From assembly GCF_014042365.1 (NCBI RefSeq), contig NZ_JACEZS010000007.1, positions 62,001 through 126,000 on the forward strand: a stretch of DNA of 64,000 nt. Direction: 5' to 3'. Below are positions 35,244 to 42,205 of this stretch, one piece after another. Position numbers and translations under genes: made by a program. The notes below the pieces were generated by a model that was given only the letters and a program-made list of their open reading frames with translations, ran no database searches and was not told the origin of the DNA. Numbering within the stretch: the stretch's first letter is position 1; every line of letters starts with the position of its first letter. Source of the DNA: Rugamonas fusca (lineage in GTDB: Bacteria; Pseudomonadota; Gammaproteobacteria; Burkholderiales; Burkholderiaceae_D).

Positions 35244-36128
35244 TTATGCCTTCCGCTGCACGATCAAGTCCGCGAGTTCGCGTAAGCGCAGCGCTTTGTC
35301 ACCGAACGGCGCGAGCGCTGCGTGCGCGTCGAGCCGCAATTGTTGGGCCAGCGCGCGCGACGGTTCCAGGCCGAGGATGGACACATAGGTCGGCTTGTTG
35401 TCGGCCGCGTCCTTGCCGGCCGTCTTGCCCAGCGTGGCCGAATCGGCCGTCGCGTCGAGCACGTCGTCCACCACCTGGAACGCCAGGCCGATGGCACGCG
35501 CGTAGGTGTTCAGGGCCGCCGTCTCGGCGTCGTCCAGCGCCTTGCCGGCCAGCGCGCCCAGCACCACGGAGGCGCGCAGCAGCGCGCCCGTTTTCAGCTG
35601 GTGCATCTGCTCCAGCTGTTGCAGCGTCAGGCTCAGGCCCACGCTGTCAAGGTCAATGGCCTGGCCGCCGCACATGCCGGCCGAGCCGGAGGCGTGCGCC
35701 AGCAGGCGCAGCATGGGCACCAGGCGCTCGCACGGCGCCGCTTCGGACAGCACCAGGAACGCTTGCGATTGCAGCGCGTCGCCCACCAGCAGGGCCGTCG
35801 CTTCGTCGTAGGCCACGTGCACGGTCGGTTTGCCGCGGCGCAGGGCGTCGTCGTCCATGCACGGCATGTCGTCATGCACGAGCGAATAGGCGTGGATCAT
35901 TTCCACGGCGGCCGCCGCCCGGCTCAACAGCGCTTCGTCGGCGCCGAACAGGGCGCCGGCCGCGTACACCAGCAGCGGGCGCACGCGCTTGCCGCCGCCC
36001 AGCAGCGCGTAGCGCATGGCGTCGTGCAGCTTGGTCGGCACCACGTCCGGGCCGGGCAGGTAGGCGGCCAGGTCGCGCTCGGAGGCGGCCTGCACGGTTT
36101 TCATCCAATCGTCGAACGCGGGCGTCAT
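35244..36128 (-). CDS. ispA: Farnesyl diphosphate synthase (polyprenyl synthetase family)
   Basis: Condenses IPP with DMAPP/GPP to farnesyl diphosphate. 294 residues. The first Asp-rich motif is in [12 protein letters not shown], followed by RRGKPT; the second is in QVVDDVLD. It overlaps xseB by 4 bp and precedes dxs, so two isoprenoid steps are co-expressed. Confidence 0.96.
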   Translation of the reverse strand: MTPAFDDWMKTVQAASERDLAAYLPGPDVVPTKLHDAMRYALLGGGKRVRPLLVYAAGALFGADEALLSRAAAAVEMIHAYSLVHDDMPCMDDDALRRGKPTVHVAYDEATALLVGDALQSQAFLVLSEAAPCERLVPMLRLLAHASGSAGMCGGQAIDLDSVGLSLTLQQLEQMHQLKTGALLRASVVLGALAGKALDDAETAALNTYARAIGLAFQVVDDVLDATADSATLGKTAGKDAADNKPTYVSILGLEPSRALAQQLRLDAHAALAPFGDKALRLRELADLIVQRKA

Positions 36129-36388
36129 GCCAGTTCCTCCTGGTTGTCGGCGAACGGCTTGAGCATGTCCCCTTCCAGCACCTTGACCTGGGATTCCACC
36201 TTGTCGAGCTGCTGGGCACAGTATTTCACCAGCTCCGAACCGCGCTGGTAGGCCGCCACCGACGCTTCCAGCGGCAGCTGGCCGGCTTCCATTTGGGCCA
36301 CCAGTTGGGCCAGTTCGGCCATCGCTTCCTCAAACGAAGCGGGCGGCACGGCCGTTTGCGCGGTGTCCGCGCTAGATTTCTTGGACAT
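36125..36388 (-). CDS. xseB: Exodeoxyribonuclease VII small subunit
   Basis: An 87-residue protein with the XseB signature FEEAMAELAQLVAQMEAGQLPLEASVAAYQRG-type stretch across about 18-50. It partners XseA, which is not in the window, in single-strand DNA degradation. The ATG at 36388 begins the family N-terminus; the frame is open 11 codons further. First gene of the operon with ispA and dxs. Confidence 0.94.
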   Translation of the reverse strand: MSKKSSADTAQTAVPPASFEEAMAELAQLVAQMEAGQLPLEASVAAYQRGSELVKYCAQQLDKVESQVKVLEGDMLKPFADNQEELA

Positions 36389-36744
36389 AGAATTCGGATC
36401 TTTACAGGCAAAACGCGCCAATGTTGTGCAAAAAGCAGCGCTGCGGGCGCAGTGTAGCCCGTTATTTTAGAACAAACCAACTTATCCGGTCGAACAAATA
36501 GGCGCGCTGCCCGGGGCGCCGCTGCCGGCCTTCGATCGGGAAATCTGGATTTTATCGCAATCCTCCCGCCGACTGCGCTGCCGGATCAAGCGCGGCCCAG
36601 TTGGCGGCCGATCCGGGCACAAAGGGGGTGGAAACGCGGTATAATCGCCGGTTCTGTCCGAAATACCATTTTCAACAACTTGAATTCAGGTCTTTACGGA
36701 TTCTGTCTCTCTTTGGTTTGAAGCACATATTAAGGGGGGTTTGG
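36389..36744. other. Divergent promoter region between xseB and the Rieske oxygenase gene
   Basis: 356 bp without a gene. On the minus strand TTGGTT (36480-36475), 18 nt and TACACT (36456-36451) could drive xseB-ispA-dxs. On the plus strand a perfect TATAAT lies at 36640-36645, about 100 nt before the oxygenase gene, with no clear -35. A strong SD (AAGGGGGG, 36732-36739) precedes the oxygenase ATG. Nothing else was recognised. Confidence 0.45.
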
Positions 36745-37845
36745 ATGTCCGATCTGGGTAGCCACGCCAAGCTCGCGCCGACTGAAGCGCAACTTCCGGT
36801 TAACGTCTATTTTGACGCAGCGCTGTTGCAGCGCGAAATACAACAATTGTTCCAGACGGGGCCACGCTACGTGGGCCACGAGCTGATGGTGCCGAACGCC
36901 GGCGACTTTGCGACCCTCGTTTCCGAAAACGAAGGGCGCATGCTGGTGCGCAACGCCAGCGGCGTGGAGCTGGTGTCCAACGTGTGCCGCCATCGCCAGG
37001 CGCTGATGTTCAATGGCCGCGGCAATGCGGACAACATCGTCTGCCCGCTGCACCGCTGGACCTATGACCTCAAGGGCGAGCTGATCGGCGCGCCCCACTT
37101 CGAGACCACGCCCTGCCTGAACCTGCCCAAGACCCAGCTGCAAAACTGGAACGGCTTGCTGTTCGAGCAGAACGGCTACAACGTCATGGAGCAGCTCAAG
37201 GCCCTGTCGGTCACCAAGGATCTCGACTTCTCGGGCTATATGTTCGACCATGTGGAGGTCCAGACCTGCAATTACAACTGGAAGACTTTCATTGAAGTCT
37301 ACCTCGAGGATTACCACGTCGAGCCATTCCACCCGGGCCTGGGCAGCTTTGTCCGCTGCGACGACCTGCGCTGGGAATTCGGCCGCGACTACAGCGTGCA
37401 GACGGTGGGCGTGAACCGTGGCCTGACCAAGGCCGGTTCCGAGGTCTACAAGCGCTGGCAGGAGCAGGTGCTCAAGTTCCGTGGCGGCGAGGCGCCGCCG
37501 TATGGCGCCATCTGGCTCACGCTGTACCCGAACATCATGGTCGAATGGTATCCGCACGTGCTGATCGTCTCGACCCTGTGGCCGGAAGGTCCGCAGCGCA
37601 CCAAGAACGTGGTGGAGTTCTACTATCCCGAGGAGATCGTGCTGTTCGAGCGCGAGTTCATCGAGGCCGAACGGGCCGCCTACATGGAAACCGTGGTCGA
37701 GGACGACGAGATCGCGCTGCGCATGGACGCCGGCCGCAAGGCCTTGATGGAGCGCGGCACGACGGACGCCGGCCCCTACCAGTCGCCGATGGAAGACGGC
37801 ATGCAGCACTTCCACGAGTGGTATCGCGGCAAGATCACGTTGTAA
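36745..37845 (+). CDS. Rieske aromatic-ring-hydroxylating oxygenase alpha-subunit family protein
   Basis: 366 residues. The Rieske 2Fe-2S cluster is formed by C81-x-H83 and C100-x2-H103 (CRHRQ ... CPLHRW). The mononuclear iron site is recognisable as the EDYHVEPFH segment. The substrate is unknown. No reductase, ferredoxin or beta subunit gene lies nearby, so it needs a distant electron donor. The conserved location beside xseB-ispA-dxs hints at a housekeeping rather than catabolic role, but this is an inference. Start supported by AAGGGGGG. Confidence 0.88.
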   Translation: MSDLGSHAKLAPTEAQLPVNVYFDAALLQREIQQLFQTGPRYVGHELMVPNAGDFATLVSENEGRMLVRNASGVELVSNVCRHRQALMFNGRGNADNIVCPLHRWTYDLKGELIGAPHFETTPCLNLPKTQLQNWNGLLFEQNGYNVMEQLKALSVTKDLDFSGYMFDHVEVQTCNYNWKTFIEVYLEDYHVEPFHPGLGSFVRCDDLRWEFGRDYSVQTVGVNRGLTKAGSEVYKRWQEQVLKFRGGEAPPYGAIWLTLYPNIMVEWYPHVLIVSTLWPEGPQRTKNVVEFYYPEEIVLFEREFIEAERAAYMETVVEDDEIALRMDAGRKALMERGTTDAGPYQSPMEDGMQHFHEWYRGKITL

Positions 37846-37882
37846 CAATCAATGCCGCACTGGCGGCGGAACCGGGAAGTCG

Positions 37883-38806
37883 ATGCAGTCGCTGTGGATG
37901 TTGTTTGCCAGTTTCATGTTCGCCGCCATGGGGGTGTGCGTGAAGCTGGCCTCCGACCAGTTCGGCACCTCGGAAATCGTGTTCTACCGGGGCGTGGTGG
38001 GCGTCACCACGCTGTTCTGCATGATCCGGATGCAGCGCGGCGACCTGCGCACCACCATGCCCGGCGCCCACCTGTGGCGCGGCGTGGTGGGCGTGCTGTC
38101 GCTGTGGCTGTGGTACTGGACCATCGCCCGCCTGCCGCTGGCCACGGCCATGACCCTCAACTACATGGCGCCGATCTGGATCGCCGTGTTCCTGTTCGCC
38201 GCCGGCTGGTGGCATGCGAAAAACCATATCGAATGGCCGTTGTTCGTGGCCGTCGGCATGAGCTTCGTCGGCGTCACGCTGCTGCTGCAGCCGGCCTTCC
38301 ACGCCAACCAGCTGGGCCCGGCGCTGGTGGCCCTCGGTTCCAGCGGGCTGTCGGCCATGGCCTACATGCAGGTGCGCAAGCTGGGACTGGCCGGCGAGCC
38401 CGAATACCGGGTCGTGTTCTATTTCTCCGTGATGAATCTGGTGGCCGGTGCGGCCGGCACCATGCTGGCCGGCGCGCCCGGCCAGTCCGGCTGGCATCCC
38501 ATCAACACCATGCACGGCGCCTTGCTGCTGCTGGGCGTGGGCGTGTGCGCCACCAGCGCCCAGATGGCCATGACGCGCGCCTACCGGCTCGGCAGCACGC
38601 TGGTGGTGGCCAACCTCCAATACACGGGCATCGTGTTCTCCAGCCTGTGGGGCGTGCTGGTGTTCGACGACCGCTTCGACTGCCACAGCTGGGCCGGTAT
38701 CGCCGTGATCCTGGCGTCCGGCAGCGCCGCAACGTTTTACAATACACGCAGTACCGAACGCGGTAAGGCCATCGCCAACACCGATCCGATCGCAAGCGAA
38801 GTTTAA
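37883..38806 (+). CDS. EamA-family (drug/metabolite transporter superfamily) permease
   Basis: 307 residues with about ten hydrophobic helices in two EamA repeats. The first repeat begins MQSLWMLFASFMFAAMGVCVKLA and a second follows from about residue 150. Substrate unknown. It stands between the Rieske oxygenase and the sulfurtransferase on the same strand, with 37-bp and 9-bp gaps, so the three may form one transcription unit. Confidence 0.88.
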   Translation: MQSLWMLFASFMFAAMGVCVKLASDQFGTSEIVFYRGVVGVTTLFCMIRMQRGDLRTTMPGAHLWRGVVGVLSLWLWYWTIARLPLATAMTLNYMAPIWIAVFLFAAGWWHAKNHIEWPLFVAVGMSFVGVTLLLQPAFHANQLGPALVALGSSGLSAMAYMQVRKLGLAGEPEYRVVFYFSVMNLVAGAAGTMLAGAPGQSGWHPINTMHGALLLLGVGVCATSAQMAMTRAYRLGSTLVVANLQYTGIVFSSLWGVLVFDDRFDCHSWAGIAVILASGSAATFYNTRSTERGKAIANTDPIASEV

Positions 38807-38815
38807 GGAGCAGCC

Positions 38816-39670
38816 ATGCACACGACTTTGGTAGACGCCGCCACCCTGGCCGGGCACCTGACCGATCCCGACTGGATCGTGATCGACTGCCGCCACGATT
38901 TGATTGACCTGGAAGCGGGCCGCGCCGCCTACGCCGCCGGCCATATCCAGAATGCGCAGTTCGCCAGCATGGAGGACGACCTGGCCGGCCCCAAGGTGGG
39001 CCCGGACGGCAAGTTCCACGGCCGTCATCCCCTGCCCGACCGCTCGGCCCTGATCGAAAAGCTGCGCCAGTGGGGCGTGAACGACCAGTCGCAGGTGGTG
39101 GCCTATGACGCCCATGGCGGCATGTACGCGGCGCGCCTGTGGTGGATGCTGCGCTGGATCGGCCACCCGGCCGTGGCCGTGCTCGATGGCGGCCTGGCCG
39201 CATGGCAGGCGCAAGGCTTGCCGCTGGTGACGCTGGTGGCCACGCCCCCGCGCGGCCACATCATGGAAAAGCCCTCGCTGACCAAGACCGTGACGGCGGG
39301 CGAACTGGTGGCCAATCTTTCCGACGGTACGCTCAAGGTGATCGACGCGCGCGCCCCGGACCGCTTCCGTGGCGAGAATGAAGTCGTGGACCCGGTGGGC
39401 GGCCACATCCCCGGCGCCAAGAACCGCTTCTTCAAGGACAACCTGCTGAGCAATGGCCGTTTCAAGAGCCCGCACGAACTCACGCGCGAGTTTGGCCCGT
39501 TGTTCGACACGGCGCAGGATGTCGTCATGCAGTGCGGTTCGGGCGTGACGGCCTGCCACAACCTGCTGGCCCTGGAAGTGGCCGGCCTGAGCGGCGCGGC
39601 ACTGTATCCGGGCTCGTGGAGCGAATGGTGCGCCGATCCGGCACGGCCGGTGGCCAGGGGCGAGGCGTAA
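38816..39670 (+). CDS. Two-domain sulfurtransferase (rhodanese/SseA-like)
   Basis: 284 residues made of two rhodanese domains: an inactive N-terminal one (about 5-135) and a C-terminal one with catalytic C240 in QCGSGVTA. The loop CGSGVTA is that of 3-mercaptopyruvate sulfurtransferases rather than thiosulfate-specific enzymes. It has AAGGAG upstream at 38805-38810 and follows the transporter by 9 bp. Confidence 0.92.
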   Translation: MHTTLVDAATLAGHLTDPDWIVIDCRHDLIDLEAGRAAYAAGHIQNAQFASMEDDLAGPKVGPDGKFHGRHPLPDRSALIEKLRQWGVNDQSQVVAYDAHGGMYAARLWWMLRWIGHPAVAVLDGGLAAWQAQGLPLVTLVATPPRGHIMEKPSLTKTVTAGELVANLSDGTLKVIDARAPDRFRGENEVVDPVGGHIPGAKNRFFKDNLLSNGRFKSPHELTREFGPLFDTAQDVVMQCGSGVTACHNLLALEVAGLSGAALYPGSWSEWCADPARPVARGEA

Positions 39671-39685
39671 GGAAGATTTAGCGCT

Positions 39686-39973
39686 TTAACCCGGCCGGTG
39701 CCGGGTTTGGCGCGCCCAGCGCGAGATGCGCAATTCGTCGCGCACGACACGATAATCTATTGTGTGACCGGTACGAGGAACAGGAAAACTTCGCCGGCCC
39801 GGCGCCAAAGTAAGGGTGCCAATGTCAGGCCGCGTCGCAAGCACCGCAAGCGCCTCCTCGACACGCCGCGCCACCAGTTCCGCGGCCATGGCATCCTGTG
39901 CGCTGAGATGCTGCAAGGTGCGAACGAAGGATTGCCAAGCGCGTGGCTGCCAAACCACCCGAAGCTCAGCCAC
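39686..39973 (-). CDS. RelE/ParE-superfamily toxin of a type II toxin-antitoxin pair
   Basis: A 95-residue basic protein with the RelE/ParE pattern: an N-terminal helix pair (WQPRAWQSFVRTLQHLSAQD), a central RPDIGTLTLAPGRRSFPVPRTGHTIDYRVV and a C-terminal ISRWARQTRHR. It starts with GTG at 39973, inside the last codons of the antitoxin gene (8-bp overlap), a usual layout for such pairs. Whether it acts on ribosome-bound mRNA or gyrase cannot be told. Confidence 0.82.
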   Translation of the reverse strand: MAELRVVWQPRAWQSFVRTLQHLSAQDAMAAELVARRVEEALAVLATRPDIGTLTLAPGRRSFPVPRTGHTIDYRVVRDELRISRWARQTRHRPG

Positions 39974-40247
39974 CTTTGTTTTGTCGTTTGGCGTTAGCGG
40001 CGATAATGCGCCACGCCTCGGCCATCACTTCGGCATGTGGAATGCCCGGATTAGTCTTGAAATACTCCTGCGCTTCGAGATCAGCCCGGATAGACTCCTC
40101 CACATCATCCCAGCCATACTGCCGCACATCCAGCCACACGTCTTCCGGCCGCACCTTGGCCAGATCGGCCAGCCGTTGCAACCTTAACATCTGGTCCGTA
40201 GACAGCGCACTCAACTCCGCTTCGGCCTTACTGTTCGTAGCATCCAT
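39966..40247 (-). CDS. Antitoxin partner of the RelE/ParE-type toxin
   Basis: A 93-residue acidic protein placed directly before and overlapping the toxin gene. N-terminal SKAEAELSALSTDQMLRLQRLADLAKVRPEDVWLDVRQYGWDDVEESI, then a flexible-looking tail ending in KRQNKGG. No classical DNA-binding fold was recognised, so the antitoxin role rests on position, size and overlap. Confidence 0.72.
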   Translation of the reverse strand: MDATNSKAEAELSALSTDQMLRLQRLADLAKVRPEDVWLDVRQYGWDDVEESIRADLEAQEYFKTNPGIPHAEVMAEAWRIIAANAKRQNKGG

Positions 40248-40343
40248 GGCATCCGCCGCACGTGATTGACGAAAACTCCATCATACCGCAGGCCGGAACG
40301 CTGCGTTTGTGTCCGCGCAAGACAGCGCGGGCGGAACCTGCCG

Positions 40344-41117
40344 TCAGTGCCCGCGCGTGAGGAACAGCACCAGGCCCACGCCGACGGCGATCAGCAGCAC
40401 TTGCGGCACCGTCTCCTTCAGCGTGGCGCGGCGCTGCATCTGCGGCATCAGGTCGCTCACGGCGATGTAGATGAAGCCGGACGAGGCGAACACCAGCACG
40501 TAGGGAATCATGCCGCTGGCGCGGTCCAGCATGAAGTAGCCCAACACCCCGCCGCCGATCGCCATCAGGCTGCACAGCAGGTTGTACACGTAGGCGCGCG
40601 TGCGCGTGAAGCCGGCGTTGAGCAGCACGATGAAGTCGCCGATCTCCTGCGGGATCTCGTGCGCGATGATGGCCAGCCCCGTCACCAGCCCCAGCTCCGG
40701 ATTGGCCAGGAAGGCGGCCGCGATCAGGATGCCGTCCGTGAAGTTGTGCATGCCATCGCCCACCAGGATCATCCAGCCGGCCTTGCCCGCCTCGCGCTTG
40801 TCGTGGCCGTGGTGGTGATGGTGGCCGTCGCCCTCGTGGTGGTGCGAGTGGCGCAGGATGGCCAGCTTTTCCAGCATGAAGAAGGCCAGCAGCCCGCCCA
40901 GCAAGGTGGCGAACAGGCTGCGTGCGTCGGCCTGCGACTCGAACGCTTCCGGCAACGCGTGCAGCAAGGAAGTGGATAACATGATGCCGACCGACAGGCT
41001 GACCATGCGCTCGACCACCTTGGACAGCAGCGTGAACGAGAAGATGGCGGCGGCCGTGATGCTGACCACGCCCGCCACGGTGGTGGCCAGCAGGATGGAA
41101 ATGAGTGTCGAGTCGAT
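40344..41117 (-). CDS. ZIP-family divalent metal transporter
   Basis: About 257 residues with eight hydrophobic segments. A His-rich cytoplasmic loop (HSHHHEGDG then HHHHHGHD) and the conserved metal-site helices GDGMHNFTDGI and IAHEIPQEIGDF are diagnostic for ZIP importers of zinc or related metals. The only in-frame standard start is a GTG at 41078, which cuts the first helix and has no SD. An ATC at 41117 has AGAGG at 6-nt spacing and restores the family N-terminus (DSTLISILLATTVAG), so it is taken as the start, with caution. Confidence 0.85.
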   Translation of the reverse strand: MDSTLISILLATTVAGVVSITAAAIFSFTLLSKVVERMVSLSVGIMLSTSLLHALPEAFESQADARSLFATLLGGLLAFFMLEKLAILRHSHHHEGDGHHHHHGHDKREAGKAGWMILVGDGMHNFTDGILIAAAFLANPELGLVTGLAIIAHEIPQEIGDFIVLLNAGFTRTRAYVYNLLCSLMAIGGGVLGYFMLDRASGMIPYVLVFASSGFIYIAVSDLMPQMQRRATLKETVPQVLLIAVGVGLVLFLTRGH

Positions 41118-41237
41118 TTTGAACCTCTTATGGCAGGGACCGGGCGCGGCGGCAGGGCTGCAAGCGGCGCGGGCCGGACGGTATTTTACCGCCCGGCCCG
41201 CTTATTTGCCCAATCGGCGGCAAATGACGCTAACTGC

Positions 41238-42122
41238 TTACATCACGCCATGCTCACGGAACCAGGCGATGGCGCGCGCAAAACCGTCCTTGGCGTCCGC
41301 TTCCACGTAGCTGGGACGGTAGTCCGCATGGAAGGCGTGGCCCGAATTCGGGTACACCACGAACTGCGACTTGTTACCGGCCCGGTTCAGCGCTTCCTTC
41401 ATGCGGGCGATGGAATCCTGGCTGATGCCCGTATCCTTCAAGCCGTACAGGCCCAGCACCGGCACCTTCAGTTGTGGTGCGATGTCGATCGGATAAGTCG
41501 GCGTCATGGCGTTGGCCTCGCCCACCAGGCGGCCATACCAGGCCACGGCCGCTTTCAGCTGCGGGTTGTGGGCCGCGTACATCCACGCGATGCGCCCGCC
41601 CCAGCAAAAGCCGGTGATGCCCATCTTGTCCGGATTGCCGCCGTTGGCCTTGGCCCACGCGAAGGTGGCATCGATATCGCCCATCACCTGCGCGTCCGGC
41701 GTCTTGGCGATGATGTCGCGCTGCAGGTCGGCGATGGTGGCGGCCTTGCTCGGATCACCCTGGCGCACGAACAGTTCCGGCGCCAGCGCCAGGTAACCGA
41801 GCTTGGCGAAGCGGCGCGCCACGTCCGCGATGTGCTCGTGCACGCCGAAAATCTCGGACACGACGACGATCACGGGCAGGTTGGTCTTGCCCTCAGGCTG
41901 GGCGCGGTAGACGGGCACGGTCTGCCCGTTCACGGTGAGGTGGAGCGTGCCGGCCGTCAGGCCCACGGTGTCGGTCTTGATGACGTTTTGCGCCACCACC
42001 GGCATGGCGGCCACGGCGAAGCCCGTGCCCAGCGCCACCTTCAGGAAATCGCGACGGCCCACGCCATCGGACAACGACGTTTTCGACAGCAGACTTGCAG
42101 CATCTTGTACCAGATCTTTCAT
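41238..42122 (-). CDS. Exported dienelactone hydrolase family protein
   Basis: 294 residues with a twin-arginine-type leader (GRRDFLKVALGTGFAVAAM) and an alpha/beta-hydrolase domain with nucleophile Cys in GFCWGG, then likely Asp and His of the triad (GLYGLKDTG, NSGHAF). The start of the domain, PVIVVVSEIFGVHEHIADVARR, matches dienelactone hydrolases. The substrate is unknown and probably not a chlorinated lactone. SD AGGAG lies 4-5 nt before the ATG. It lies downstream of polA on the same strand. Confidence 0.88.
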   Translation of the reverse strand: MKDLVQDAASLLSKTSLSDGVGRRDFLKVALGTGFAVAAMPVVAQNVIKTDTVGLTAGTLHLTVNGQTVPVYRAQPEGKTNLPVIVVVSEIFGVHEHIADVARRFAKLGYLALAPELFVRQGDPSKAATIADLQRDIIAKTPDAQVMGDIDATFAWAKANGGNPDKMGITGFCWGGRIAWMYAAHNPQLKAAVAWYGRLVGEANAMTPTYPIDIAPQLKVPVLGLYGLKDTGISQDSIARMKEALNRAGNKSQFVVYPNSGHAFHADYRPSYVEADAKDGFARAIAWFREHGVM

Positions 42123-42205
42123 ATGTCTCCTCTTTTAGTTTAACGTCTCCACACGGGCGCCTTGTGAGCGCCCGCCATTCCAAACACCGTTACCGGGCGG
42201 GCGTC

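Noticed and set aside
42155..42173. GGGCGC/GCGCCC hairpin after polA as intrinsic terminator
   Set aside because: Only 6 bp of stem and no T-run follows on the minus strand.
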